Origin: an uncultured Victivallales bacterium
GTDB taxonomy: Bacteria > Verrucomicrobiota > Lentisphaeria > Oligosphaerales > JAFGRS01
Assembly (NCBI GenBank): GCA_903837355.1
Contig: CAILUI010000115.1
Span: forward strand, 1 to 61,445
Length of the DNA stretch: 61,445 nucleotides
Reading direction: 5' to 3'
A model generated the notes under the pieces. That model had not been told where the DNA came from. It did no database searches and was given only the letters and a program-made list of their open reading frames with translations. The position numbers were made by a program, and so were the translations under genes. Below are positions 24,901 to 35,200 of the stretch, piece by piece; the stretch's first letter is position 1; each line of letters begins with the position of its first letter.

Positions 24901-26658
24901 ATGGCGCTTCGTTTCCCCGTCAGGCAGATGCTGGCCAGTGCCGGTTTTCTGCTGGCGCTCCAGGCCAGCGCTGCCGACTTCCCCCGGCGCTACTGGCCGG
25001 CCTTTCCGCGACCCGACCGCATCGTCGCCAGCGTCTCGCATAACAGCCTGAACTCTGCTGACGGGGTGCTGCTGCACACGGTGGCCGGGCTCGTGGCCTA
25101 TGATACGCGGGCCCGCAACTCCGGCGAACTCGTCTGGATCGGGCTCACCGGGGCCACCTCGTACGACGAGTGGCTCGAGCGCTGCCTGGCCCGCCTGGAC
25201 GTACCCCGCGAGCCCGGCGAACTCGGGGTTTGGGACCTCGTCGACCGCTATCGCGACCGTGGCATCATTCGCGGCTATATCCTCTATGCGCAGGAGCGTG
25301 GCGAGCGGCCGCTGTACGCGCTGGCGGCCGCCGACGAATCCGTCAACGTGGCTACGGCGCTGTGCCCATTGCTCTACGCCGTGGCCCTCGACGAGAGCCT
25401 CGAAGCGCAGGCCCGGGAACACGGCCTCGAACGCGTGCTCGATGTGCGCGGCAAGGACGAGCGCTGGCTGTGGGACACCTACGGCTCGCGGTTCACGACG
25501 AGCCTCCTGGCCCGGCAGGATCCCAAGAGCTTCGTCGTTCGCAGCGAGATCGCCGCCTACCGCGCCATGGTCGTCTCCGACACCGGGCCGCTCTACGAGG
25601 ACGCCCTGGCGCGCCTGCATCCCGGCTCGCCCATCCTCGGGTGGGGCCTCGGCCTGGAAGACGCCCAGACGCGGCCCTCGAGCCAGTACGCCTGCATCCA
25701 GACCGCCACCAACTGGTGCGTCAACCTGCCCGTGCTGTCCGCCGGCGAGACCGGCCTCGACTACCGGTTCCAGCCCTTTGTGCCACCGGCGGATGCCCAG
25801 GCTGACCCCGGCGCGGCGGACACCCGCTACGTCACCTTTGTGCTGTCCGATGGCGACAACGTTCAGTGGCTCATGCTGAACTTCTGCAAAGGCGAGGAGG
25901 CGCGCCAGTACTGGGCCTGTCCCGAGCGCGGCCGCCTGCCGTTCGGCTGGACCATCCCGGCCATGGACCTTCTGCAGGTCTGCCCCTACACCCTCGACTA
26001 CCTCCGCGATACCGCCTCGCCGCGCGACGACGTCGTCCTCCTCAGCGGCGGCTACTACTACCCCGACGAGTTCGGCCAACGCCGGACCGAGACCGATCTC
26101 CTGGCCCGGCACGCCCGACGCCTCGGCGCCTACATGGGGGCCTGCGGCATCACCTCGCTGCTGGTCAACCTGCAGGACTGGGACGGCGAGACGGCCCAGC
26201 GCGCCTACGAGACCTATGCCCGCGAGATCCCCGCGCTCAAAGGCATCTTCGCCATCCAGTACGCGCCCTATACCGCCGGCGCCGGCGCCATCCGCTGGGT
26301 CGACCTGCCCGGCCAGCGGCGCCTGCCCGTCATCAGCGCGCGCAACGCCATCTGGGCCGGCCGCGGCGACGATCCCCGCGAAGGGACCCCCAGCCGCGTC
26401 GCTGCCATGCTCAATGCCTGGGCCGCGCAGCCCGTCGAACGCGACGAGGACCGCTTTGCCTGGGTGATCGTCCACTGCTGGTCCTGGTTCCGGCCCGGCC
26501 AGACGCCGGCAGCAGAGGAGGTGGATCAGGCGGCACCGGGCAGCGGCGACGTCGCTCGCGGTTACCGCCCCGCGCTCTGGTGCAGCGCCGGCCTCGCCCC
26601 CAACATCAGGGTCGTGACGCCGACAGCCCTCCTGAACCGCCTGACCCGCCAACCCTGA
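24901..26658 (+). CDS. Secreted GxGYxYP-family putative glycoside hydrolase
   Basis: A 585-residue secreted protein. The signal peptide (MLASAGFLLALQASA) is followed by an N-terminal domain and then a C-terminal region with LLSGGYYYPDEFG, the motif that names the GxGYxYP family (the first glycine is Ser here). Other family-like blocks are YVTFVLSDGDNVQWLM and GRLPFGWTIPAMDLL. The family is thought to hold carbohydrate-active enzymes, but no reaction is established. A strong AGGAGGGG precedes the ATG at 24901. The next gene, a GH99-like protein, starts 36 bases downstream in the same direction, so the two are likely co-expressed for polysaccharide use. Confidence 0.82.
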   Translation: MALRFPVRQMLASAGFLLALQASAADFPRRYWPAFPRPDRIVASVSHNSLNSADGVLLHTVAGLVAYDTRARNSGELVWIGLTGATSYDEWLERCLARLDVPREPGELGVWDLVDRYRDRGIIRGYILYAQERGERPLYALAAADESVNVATALCPLLYAVALDESLEAQAREHGLERVLDVRGKDERWLWDTYGSRFTTSLLARQDPKSFVVRSEIAAYRAMVVSDTGPLYEDALARLHPGSPILGWGLGLEDAQTRPSSQYACIQTATNWCVNLPVLSAGETGLDYRFQPFVPPADAQADPGAADTRYVTFVLSDGDNVQWLMLNFCKGEEARQYWACPERGRLPFGWTIPAMDLLQVCPYTLDYLRDTASPRDDVVLLSGGYYYPDEFGQRRTETDLLARHARRLGAYMGACGITSLLVNLQDWDGETAQRAYETYAREIPALKGIFAIQYAPYTAGAGAIRWVDLPGQRRLPVISARNAIWAGRGDDPREGTPSRVAAMLNAWAAQPVERDEDRFAWVIVHCWSWFRPGQTPAAEEVDQAAPGSGDVARGYRPALWCSAGLAPNIRVVTPTALLNRLTRQP

Positions 26659-26694
26659 CGCGGCCTGCCGCTGCGGGCAGGCAGAGAGGTGCCA

Positions 26695-28635
26695 GTGCTC
26701 ACACAACACGAACTCCGTGCAACCCCGGTCGGCGCGGCCAACCCCGAGCCCAGGGCGCTGCTGCGGACCCCCTCGCGCCGGGCTGCGGCGCCCCGCGCCG
26801 CCGGGCTGCTGGCGGTGTGCCTGGTGGCGTGGGTGCCGGGCGTGGCCGGCGCTGACCCCGCTGGCGGAGGTGCGACCATGGCTGCGGCTGCGAATCCGGC
26901 GGCGGTTGACGTAGCCCCTGTCGCAGCCGCACCCCGACCGCTCATCGGCACCATCCGCTGGGATGCCTGGCACCGGGCGCGCACCGCCGCCGAGCCGGGC
27001 GGTCCCGGCGGCCCGGTGCTGGCCATGGTGCGCTCGCTGGCACCGCAGCGCTACCACGGGCGCTTGCCATTCTTCGCCAGCGTGGTTTCAGACCGCGAAG
27101 TGAGCATCGGCGGCTACACGCAGGAGATCCTCGACCGCGAGATCGGTTTCGCGAAAGCGGGTGCCATCGACTACTGGGCCTTCCTGCTCTACGAGGAGGG
27201 TACGGCCATGAGCGACGGGCTCAGCTTCTACCTGTCCAGCGCCCGCAAGCAAGACCTGCGGTTCTGTGCCATCAGCAGCCCCAACACCTATGGCAACGCC
27301 CAGCAGTTCAGCCAGCGCCAGCAACGGCTGGTGAAGCTCATCGCCGAGCCCTCCTACCTGAAGGTGCTGGATGGCCGGCCACTGCTCTACCTCTTCGACG
27401 TCAGCGACGACTGGATCAAAGCCTGGGGCGGCGAGGCCGGGGCCCGCACCCTCTTCGCTGGCCTCCGCGCCGCCGTGCAGGCCGCCGGCCAGGGCAACCC
27501 CTACCTCGTGGTCATGGACTTCAGCGCCGGTCACGGCAAGCGCATTGCCGACATCGTGGGTGCCCAGGCGCTGAGTTCCTATGCCGCGCCCGGAGCCGTC
27601 GGCGAGGGCGCGCCCTACGGGGATCTTACCCGCAGCGCCGCGGGGTTCTGGGAGCAGTGCTATGACACCGGTGCCGACGTCGTGCCCCTGGCCATGGCCG
27701 GCTGGGACCGGCGCCCCCGCGTCGAACAGCCGGTCCCGTGGGAGAAGGAGCAGCAGCCGGGCGTCGGCATCGAGAAGTACTACGTCATGCCGACGCCGGA
27801 GGAACTGGCAGGGCACCTCCGTGAGGCCATGGACTGGGTGGTCGAGAACCGCGCCAGGTGCCCGGCGCAGACCCTCATCGTCTACGCTTGGAACGAGCAT
27901 GACGAGGGCGGTTTCCTGTGCCCCACGCTGAACCCCGATGGCAGCGCCAACACGGGCCGACTCGACGCGATCGCTGCCATGGCGAGCCAGTTCGTCCCCA
28001 CCCCGGACACGGTGGGTGTCGAGCTCCCGCGCCAGGGGCTCGTCCTCTGGCTCGACGCGAGCGACAAGGCCACGGTGGTCCGCGACCAGGGCAAGGTGCT
28101 GGCCTGGACCGATAAGTCCGGCCAGGGCCACGCGGCCCAGGCGGTGGACTCGACCATGGCCTATGTCGCCTACCCGGAGGACCGCAACGTCATCCGCTGC
28201 GGGGGCAGCCCGGGCCATTTCACCGTCCCGGACCTCAAGGCTGCGGGCGATCTCACCGTGGTCACCGTGGCCCGCCGCGTGGCGGGCCTGCCTTCGGCCA
28301 CGTACGGCCGGATCCTCTCCTACCACGACGGCAAGACCCAGCAGGACGGCCGGCCGGCAGACTGGGTGCCACCGAGCTGGTGCGTGCCGGTCATGGACGA
28401 ACAGCCCTTCGCGGCGCGGATCAGCGTCACCAACCCACGGCGCCTCGATGGCCTCTGCATCGGCATGAACATGAGCACGCGCGGCGACGTCTTCCGCGGC
28501 GACCTCTGTGAGATCCTTATCTACGACCGCGCTCTGGCCCCCGCCGAACTGCGGGCCGTCCGCACCCGGCTGCGCACCAAGTGGGCCGCCGGCAGCCCCT
28601 GGGCCGGCCCGCCCGAGGGACAGCGACTGGAGTAG
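26695..28635 (+). CDS. GH99-like glycoside hydrolase with C-terminal LamG-type domain
   Basis: A 646-residue secreted protein. An unusually long N-region precedes the hydrophobic segment AAGLLAVCLVAWVPGVAGA, so the true start may lie later. The catalytic-type domain begins LIGTIRWDAWHRAR and contains IDYWAFLLYEEG and TLIVYAWNEHDEGGF. The last is typical of the GH99/WbsX-like fold, with the acidic pair likely catalytic. The C-terminal 200 residues form a concanavalin-like module (LVLWLDASDKATVV, VLAWTDKSG, FRGDLCEILIYDRAL). GTG 26695 has AGAGAGG six bases upstream. It follows the GxGYxYP gene closely. Confidence 0.75.
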   Translation: MLTQHELRATPVGAANPEPRALLRTPSRRAAAPRAAGLLAVCLVAWVPGVAGADPAGGGATMAAAANPAAVDVAPVAAAPRPLIGTIRWDAWHRARTAAEPGGPGGPVLAMVRSLAPQRYHGRLPFFASVVSDREVSIGGYTQEILDREIGFAKAGAIDYWAFLLYEEGTAMSDGLSFYLSSARKQDLRFCAISSPNTYGNAQQFSQRQQRLVKLIAEPSYLKVLDGRPLLYLFDVSDDWIKAWGGEAGARTLFAGLRAAVQAAGQGNPYLVVMDFSAGHGKRIADIVGAQALSSYAAPGAVGEGAPYGDLTRSAAGFWEQCYDTGADVVPLAMAGWDRRPRVEQPVPWEKEQQPGVGIEKYYVMPTPEELAGHLREAMDWVVENRARCPAQTLIVYAWNEHDEGGFLCPTLNPDGSANTGRLDAIAAMASQFVPTPDTVGVELPRQGLVLWLDASDKATVVRDQGKVLAWTDKSGQGHAAQAVDSTMAYVAYPEDRNVIRCGGSPGHFTVPDLKAAGDLTVVTVARRVAGLPSATYGRILSYHDGKTQQDGRPADWVPPSWCVPVMDEQPFAARISVTNPRRLDGLCIGMNMSTRGDVFRGDLCEILIYDRALAPAELRAVRTRLRTKWAAGSPWAGPPEGQRLE

Positions 28636-28744
28636 GCTGGAAGGGGGGCTGCAGCGGCGCTGCGGGGGTCACCGGGGCAGGCGCCGGGAGACGGCGGGGC
28701 CCCAAGCCAGGGGGCTCAGGCGCCAGCGGAGCACCCTACACGGT

Positions 28745-28981
28745 TCACTCGCTCGGCCATACGCCCTGCCCCTCCCAGGCTTCGAGATCGGGCGTGAGCC
28801 CTCCACCCGCCCCGGCATAGGCACGGCGGTACTGCTCGGCAACCGCCTGGAGCTTGCGCCTCTCAAGGTACTCGGTCGCGACGTGCCGTAGAACCGCAGA
28901 TCGCCCCAAACGCCGGACCTGCTCGTCGGCATCAAGCTGCGTGAGCAACCTCTCGTCGATGGTGATCTGTATAGCTTTCAT
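28745..28981 (-). CDS. Orphan ribbon-helix-helix antitoxin-like protein
   Basis: A 78-residue CopG/MazE-like protein. The N-terminal strand and helices (MKAIQITIDERLLTQLD, then RSAVLRHVATEYLERRK) fit the ribbon-helix-helix DNA-binding fold, and the tail (DLEAWEGQGVWPSE) is acidic, like MazE-type antitoxins. No toxin gene is found on either side: downstream (28744 to 28636) is non-coding and upstream is an intergenic gap. It is therefore an orphan antitoxin or a stand-alone regulator. A palindrome overlaps its start codon, suggesting autoregulation. Confidence 0.78.
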   Translation of the reverse strand: MKAIQITIDERLLTQLDADEQVRRLGRSAVLRHVATEYLERRKLQAVAEQYRRAYAGAGGGLTPDLEAWEGQGVWPSE

Positions 28982-29010
28982 AGTCTATGTTGATTACGGA
29001 TTTCTGTCAA
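28979..29010 (-). promoter_or_regulatory. Promoter and dyad at the start of the RHH gene
   Basis: On the minus strand, TTGACA (29010-29005) and TAGACT (28987-28982) are 17 bases apart. The sequence CATAGTCTATG at 28979-28989 is an odd-centred perfect dyad covering the -10 and the start codon. The -10 abuts the ATG, so a transcript from it would start inside the gene; either the annotated start or the promoter is imperfect. Confidence 0.4.
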
Positions 29011-29144
29011 GGGCCGCAGGCCTGGGTGGAGGCGGTGCAGCGATGCGGCCTGAAGGGTCGCGATAGCCCCTACTCTGCAACCGTCTGGCGGCTATGGCGC
29101 TCCCCGTACCCCTGAGCGCCATCTGCCGCAGGCCCGCGCACCGT

Positions 29145-32100
29145 TCAGAACCCCGGCGGCGGGGTACGGCTGACGGCCTGCTCGAAGGTCGGTGTGGGGC
29201 GGAAGGTGGGATCGTCCTTGTAGGACAGGTTGCGCTTGCCCCAGTAACTGCCGTAGAACTGGCAGTTGGTGTCGACCCAGTTCGTCACCCGCAGCAACTC
29301 CTCCGGCGTGAGCTGGACGTCCCGGTGCGCCACGGCTAGTTTGGCAGCCCGTGCGGCCTGGGCCGGGTCCGCGAGCCGGACGTTCCCAGCGCTGAGCATA
29401 GCCACCAGGACACTGGCATGGGATCCCAGTGAGCGGGCGGGCAGGTAGTGGACGTTGCCGGTCTTGGGATGGTTCTCGCCGATGACCGGGCCGAGCAGAC
29501 CGCGGTCGTGGGTGCCGCGGCGGCGTTCCGGCACGAGCTGCTCGTAGGAGACGCAGAATCTCTCGGTCGGCGTGCCGCGCAGATCCAGGTCCCCGTCGCG
29601 GCGCTCGCGGCCATGACAGTCGAGGCAGGCGCGGTCCCAGACCGGCTGCACATCGGTCAGATAGTCGAGCGGCCGTGCGCCGCTCGTCTCGCCCGGCTGC
29701 GGCCCCGGCAGCGAGGGCGCCCGAACCAACGCCTGCCGCGAAGCGGGGCCGCCCGGCGCCGATACGTCTGCCGGCCGTTCGTGACAGCCCACGCAACTGC
29801 GGACTTCGCCCGGGGCGTAGTCGACGAAGGTGCGCTCGGTCTGCACGGCCAGGTAGTTGCCGTCAAGCACCTGCAGGATGATGTTGGCCTCAGCCGGCAC
29901 GACAAAGCAGGCCGATCCATCCGCCTCGACGGGCACCACCCCGTGCTGGACCTTGAGCCCCAAGTGGGTGTCTTTGCTGATCACGACGTGCTGCTGATCG
30001 TACTCGTCGCCGCCCCAGCGCCGGCGCGCCGCCCACGGTCGGGGGACCTGTTCCAGGATGCGGATGAACCTGATCTCGCCGCGTTCGACGCCCTCCAGTC
30101 CGGCGTAGACATCGCTGACCACGCAGACCGCCTTGCCCTCGCTCGCCAACTCGGGGTTGGCGGTGCTCGGCAGCACCGGCGGCCGCGGCCGCGCCCGGAC
30201 CGGGTAGGGCAACCAGCACGAGAACGTCGGGTCGCGGTAGAGCGGGTAGGTCGCGCCGGTCTCCTCCAGCAGCGCCAGGCCGTAGCCCTTCGGGTCGTTC
30301 CACTCGGGGCCACGCGCCTTGTGGGCGACCAGGAAGAGCCCCGGACCGAGCGGGTAGGGGTCCTTGTAGAGAGGTCCGCGGCCGGCGCCATCGTTCTCCC
30401 AGTCGCGCGTCGTGTCGCGGAAGGCGAAGCCGGGTTCGGCCTGGATGTCGACGTCCGGCGTCATGTAGGTCATCGGCTCACGCGTGCGCAGGTCGCGGCG
30501 GGTGTCCAGACGGATGACCGTGCCCACACCGTTCTGCGGGCAGTGCGGAGTCCCGAGTGCGACAAAGAGGTTCGCGTGATCCGGGATCGGCCGCCCGTAG
30601 AGTAGGGTCGGCGGCAGGGCAATGTCGTTGCCGTAGATTTCGGTGGAGGCCGAGCCGTCCGGGCGCATGGCCCACAGGCACTTAACGCTGACCGCGCCCT
30701 TGTCCACGTACTCCCAGCGGGTGTAGAGAATCCGACCGTCGGACAGAGCCACCGGACAGGCCTCGCTGACCGAACTGTTGCTCAGCTTGCGCAGGTTGGC
30801 GCCATCGGCATCGATGCGGTAGAGGGTCGTGGTGGTGAAGTTGTCCGGGGGGTCACAGAGGATGCCGTACTGGCAGCGGCTGGAGATGAAGGCGATACCG
30901 CCGTCCGGCAGGTAGCAGGGCTGCATGTCGTCGGTGCCGTGGTGGTAGTTGGGATCGACCCGGTACTGCCGGATCAACTCGTCTTCCTCGGGCGGCGGGA
31001 AGGTGAGCTGGCGCAGGTTGCGGCCGTCGCTGTCAACCTCGTAGAGGCGGTAACCGACCTGCGGGCCTGCCTTCCAGGCGAAGACGATGTGCTGCGCATC
31101 GAAGGAGAGGTCGAAACGCTCGACGACGCCACTGGCCAGGTCCGGCAGGAGGTCGGTAACCGTCCCGGTCCGCAGATCAAGCACGGCCAGGCCACCGCCC
31201 GGTTGCCAGGCACTATTGATGTACTCGGTATAGTAGTGATTGGCGCTGTAGGTGGAGCGGCGCACAAAGAGCAGTTTGCCGACGTCGGTGGCGAGATCCG
31301 CACGCAGGCGAGCGCCGCGGGCGGCGGCCGCGAGGTCGCGGGCCCCGGCACCGAGGTTGACGAAGGCACCCCGCGCGCTGGCCCACGCCGTCGTCCCGGA
31401 CGGGGCGCTTGACTGCAGGAAGCTCTGCCCGTCGAGAAGCAGACCGCCGCCCGTCCGACCCGCCCCGAAGCGGGCCTCGCCGTGCACCACGAAGGCGCCC
31501 ATCCCCGGCGCCGCGGGACCGTCCAACGTGAGCACGAGCAGCGCGGCCGGCGGGAGCGCGGCCCCCGGCCGCTCGCGATCGGCCTGAACGGCGTCGGCAG
31601 CGAGGGCCTGCGCATACACCCGGATCTCATCGATCTCGCCCGCAAACGTGGTTGCGGCAGGGAAGTTTACGGCGCCGCGGCCGAGTGTGAACACCGCCCC
31701 GGCCGATTCCGGCCCCATGGTCAGCGCGCCGCTCCCGGCCTCGGCACCGTCCACAAACAGCCGCTGCCGACCGGCGCCGCGGTCGTAGGCCAGTGCCAGG
31801 TGGTGCCAGTTCCCATCGCTCACCTGGCCTTGAGCGGTGATGCACGCCACCCAGCCAACGTCGAAACAGAGTCGACCGTCGCGGATGAAGAGCGCCTTGT
31901 CCTGGGGCCGCCAGGCCCCATCGGGAAGGCATTTCGCGAAAATGACCCCGTCCTGCCGGGTGCGCACCCAGCAGGTCAACGTGAAGCTCGCCTCGCCCAG
32001 CGCCGCGAGGGTGGCTCTGACCCCCGGCGTGTCGGTAGCCGGCACGGTCGGCCCATTGAGCTCGCGGCAGAACCGCAGGAGCGTGTCCTGCCAAGTCCCT

Positions 32101-32234
32101 GGCACGGCGGCATCGCCGGCGCGGCAGAGCCCGACGCTGTGGAGAGCCAGGCTGGCCAGGATCAGGCCGCGGAAGAGCGCGACGGCGAGTCGCCGCCGCC
32201 ATCCTGCACGTGCCGCTTCAGGTGTCATCCGCAT
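29145..32234 (-). CDS. HzsA-related dihaem c-type cytochrome with N-terminal LamG domain
   Basis: A 1029-residue secreted protein. A signal peptide (LFRGLILASLALHSVGLCRA) is followed by a LamG module (SFTLTCWVRT, GNWHHLALAYDRG, AGEIDEIRVYAQAL). The long middle region resembles the beta-propeller part of the hydrazine synthase alpha family (LSFDAQHIVFAWKAG, MQPCYLPDGGIAFISSRC). Two CxxCH haem motifs lie near the C-terminus: CVGCH near residue 814 and CLDCH near 870. Such HzsA-related proteins occur in PVC bacteria that are not anammox; the role is unknown, possibly redox or substrate binding at the cell surface. ATG 32234 has GAGGG 7 bases upstream. It is the last gene of the three-gene minus-strand run. 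Confidence 0.82.
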   Translation of the reverse strand: MRMTPEAARAGWRRRLAVALFRGLILASLALHSVGLCRAGDAAVPGTWQDTLLRFCRELNGPTVPATDTPGVRATLAALGEASFTLTCWVRTRQDGVIFAKCLPDGAWRPQDKALFIRDGRLCFDVGWVACITAQGQVSDGNWHHLALAYDRGAGRQRLFVDGAEAGSGALTMGPESAGAVFTLGRGAVNFPAATTFAGEIDEIRVYAQALAADAVQADRERPGAALPPAALLVLTLDGPAAPGMGAFVVHGEARFGAGRTGGGLLLDGQSFLQSSAPSGTTAWASARGAFVNLGAGARDLAAAARGARLRADLATDVGKLLFVRRSTYSANHYYTEYINSAWQPGGGLAVLDLRTGTVTDLLPDLASGVVERFDLSFDAQHIVFAWKAGPQVGYRLYEVDSDGRNLRQLTFPPPEEDELIRQYRVDPNYHHGTDDMQPCYLPDGGIAFISSRCQYGILCDPPDNFTTTTLYRIDADGANLRKLSNSSVSEACPVALSDGRILYTRWEYVDKGAVSVKCLWAMRPDGSASTEIYGNDIALPPTLLYGRPIPDHANLFVALGTPHCPQNGVGTVIRLDTRRDLRTREPMTYMTPDVDIQAEPGFAFRDTTRDWENDGAGRGPLYKDPYPLGPGLFLVAHKARGPEWNDPKGYGLALLEETGATYPLYRDPTFSCWLPYPVRARPRPPVLPSTANPELASEGKAVCVVSDVYAGLEGVERGEIRFIRILEQVPRPWAARRRWGGDEYDQQHVVISKDTHLGLKVQHGVVPVEADGSACFVVPAEANIILQVLDGNYLAVQTERTFVDYAPGEVRSCVGCHERPADVSAPGGPASRQALVRAPSLPGPQPGETSGARPLDYLTDVQPVWDRACLDCHGRERRDGDLDLRGTPTERFCVSYEQLVPERRRGTHDRGLLGPVIGENHPKTGNVHYLPARSLGSHASVLVAMLSAGNVRLADPAQAARAAKLAVAHRDVQLTPEELLRVTNWVDTNCQFYGSYWGKRNLSYKDDPTFRPTPTFEQAVSRTPPPGF

Positions 32235-32259
32235 AGCGCGCCCTCGTAACCGCGCACCG

Positions 32260-35200
32260 CTACTTCTCGGCCGCCTCCAGGCGGGGCTCGACCCAGATGG
32301 CCCAGTCACAGTTGTTGGTGCCATCGGCATCGGTCACCAGCGAGAGCAGCAGGGACGTTCCCGCCCAGGGAGTGAGATCCAGGGCTCCTGGCACCGTCTT
32401 GCCCGCCCCCGGCCAGCCGCCATGCCACACCGGCTGGCCATTGAGCAGCACCGAGAACGAGACCTGCTCGCCGCCCGGCTTCACCCCGGCGCCAAAGCGT
32501 AAGCGTAAGGGCTGCGCGGGCAGGTTCAGGGCCCACTCGATATGCGTCTGCCCCCAGGCGGGGGTGTGGCCGTTGATGGCCGGCTGCGAGGCCCCGGCAT
32601 CGGTCCACTGGGTGGCGCTGCCGGCACCGAAGACCGAGCCCGGCGTCAGCACGCCTCCCGACACCAGCGCGGTCGTGTAGGGCAGCGCGGCGAGCGGCCC
32701 CGGTCCGGACACCGTCGCGCAGTCGCGCAGGCAGAGCAGCGTTGCCGGCAAGGCCGTCTCCGCCTGCCGCGTCCCTGGCGGCAAGGCGCGCGCCCCGAGG
32801 GCGTCGGCGAGCACCACGGTGCCGCCCTGCGGCGGCGGGGTGAACGCCAGGGTAACGCTGCGGCCACCCGGATCGGCGACCACGCGTGGCTCGCCCCACA
32901 TCGCCCAGTCGCAGTCCAGGCGGCCCGCCGGGCCGGGGTCGGTGAGCAACCGCAGGGTGACCTCCTGCCCGCGCCACGCACTGAGGTCAACGACGACGTC
33001 CGCCCACTGGCGCGTGGCCTGGTGCTGGGCGAGGACCTCCTTGCCGTTCACCAGAACGCGGAAGGTCGCGCCGTCACCGCCAGGGGTCTCCGGGGTGGGC
33101 AGATCGCGCAGGCCGATACCGGCGGTGAAGCGCAGTCCGGCACTGTCAGGCAGACGCACGCGGAACTCGCCGAAACTCGCCGTCTGCAGGGGGCTGCCGA
33201 GCGGGGTCAACTCGGGGAAGCGCCAGGGCGGGTGTGCGTACCAGCCCAGCCGGGCCACGCCGCCGCAGGTGCCCGTCTCGAGCTGGAAGCAACCGCCGCG
33301 GTCCAGCGCCTGCTCCGCGCCCTGCACCAGCATGCCCACCCGGTCCGGGCGCAAGGTCGTGAGGTCCGTGCCCACCGTCTGCAGCGGCTCCAGGCGCACG
33401 AGGTCGCGCCGGTCATCCGAACCGCACAGGGATAGGCGAACCGCGGCGCCCACCGCGGACAGGTGGAAGGCGCTGGCGTCGGGGCCGCCGGGTTCCGGCA
33501 GGTAGATGGCCAGTGGATCCAGGCCGAAGAGCCCCTCCTCGTTGTAGGCCAGCCAGCCGGGTAGATGCATATCGCCAGTGATCTGGGTCACGTTCTGATA
33601 GACGCGCCACTGCTCCTGCCAGGGCGCGGCGCCGCCGCCGGCCAGCCACTTGCGGCCGCCGGGCGTCTGCACCACCGCCAACCCCTGCCCGTCGCTCTGC
33701 CGCCAGGCGAAGTAGGGTGCGGCCGGCGGATCGCCCGCCGCGGCGATCGGCGTCAGCGTGGCCGCAAAGTCGGGAACCGGCTCGGTGTCCGTGAAGTAGC
33801 GGGCCTGCCGCAGGGCAAAACGGGTGCCGGGCTCCGCCGGGTCGAAGCTGCGGTCAAGGTTGAGGCTCAGGGTCGGCAGGCAGCCCACCCGGTCGTGGAC
33901 CTCGATGAAGCTCAGGTAGGCCTGCAGGTCGGTCTGCTGATCGGGGATGCCGAGGTGACCGTAGGTGCTGCAGAACTCCGAGAAGAGCGCCGCCCGGAAG
34001 GGATGGTAGCGGCCCTGGAACTCGCGGTTGTTCCAGAGCGGCTCGCCGAGTTGGGCGAATGAGCAGTCCAGCAGGTAGTCGGCGATGCCCTCGCTGCCCA
34101 GCGGCACTCCCGGCAGCGCTGCCTGCAACTCTCTGAGGAACTCCAGGCCGCCCTGGATCGGGTTGCGACCCTCCACCGGCCCCGTGTCGGCATTGATGAT
34201 CAGCGGGAAGTCCAGGTGCAGGGCATCGAACCCCGCCTGCCGGTGGCTCTCGACAAAGGCGTCGATGAGCAGCTTGCGGGCTTTCGCGAAAGCCAGGTTG
34301 AGGCAGTAGATCTTGCCCTGCGTATCGCGGTCCAGGTACCAGCCCACCGGCTGATGGCTGGTGGGGTCGCGCTGAATGACATCCTGGTACTCCGCCATCC
34401 GCGGGTGGAAGGGCGAAATGCCCACCAGATTGCCGTGCACCATCACCCGGAAGCCCAGTCCGTGCGCGACGCGGAGCAACTCCAGCGCCGCGGCGCTGGG
34501 AGTGTAGTCGGGGTACATGACATCGTACGGATTCGTGCGCCAGTCGGGCAGATACAGCAGCGTCTTGGCAGGATCGACCGCCCGCGCCAGCGCCTGCAGC
34601 GGCCCCGCGCAGGCCCCGCTGCCGACCACCCGCACGACGCCACGGATGTGCGGCAGCCACTCCGGACGCCGTTGCGCCAGGGGCGTCAGGGCGAACTCGC
34701 GCTGCAACCGGTCGCGCTGCAGCGTCGCCGCCGTGGTCCATGGGCCGCGGTAGGCCGTGAAGCGCCACGGCGCCGAGGCGCACTCGGTGCGCGGCTCGAA
34801 GGGCGGGTCGGCGTCGGTCAGCAGCAGGATCCGCCAGGCCGTCGCCAGGCGTACGACCCGCAGCGCCTTGAAGCTGCTCGCCGGGCCGTCGGCGCTGATC
34901 AGCACACCGCCCTGCGCGCTCTGCAGCACCAGCGCCGGTGTGCCCCAGGCGCCCGGGTAGTAGTAGGTCACATCCGCCACCAGGCTGGCCGCGTCCAGCA
35001 CCACGCCGCCGACGCCGGGGATGAGGATCTTGACCAGCTCGGGGTCCAGCGGTCCGATCCCCAGCCACACCCCCGCCACGTGCGCCTCCTGGCGGCGGCC
35101 GCTCTGCCGTACCAGCAGGTCTTCCCCGGCGGTCGTCACCTCGCAACGGATGCTGACGCCCGGCTCCCCGTCCGGCAGGTCCCGGATCAGTCCCGGCCCC

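Noticed and set aside
29145..32234. Anammox hydrazine synthase
   Set aside because: Only a related alpha-type protein with two haem motifs and a LamG domain is present; no other synthase subunits or anammox genes are in the window.
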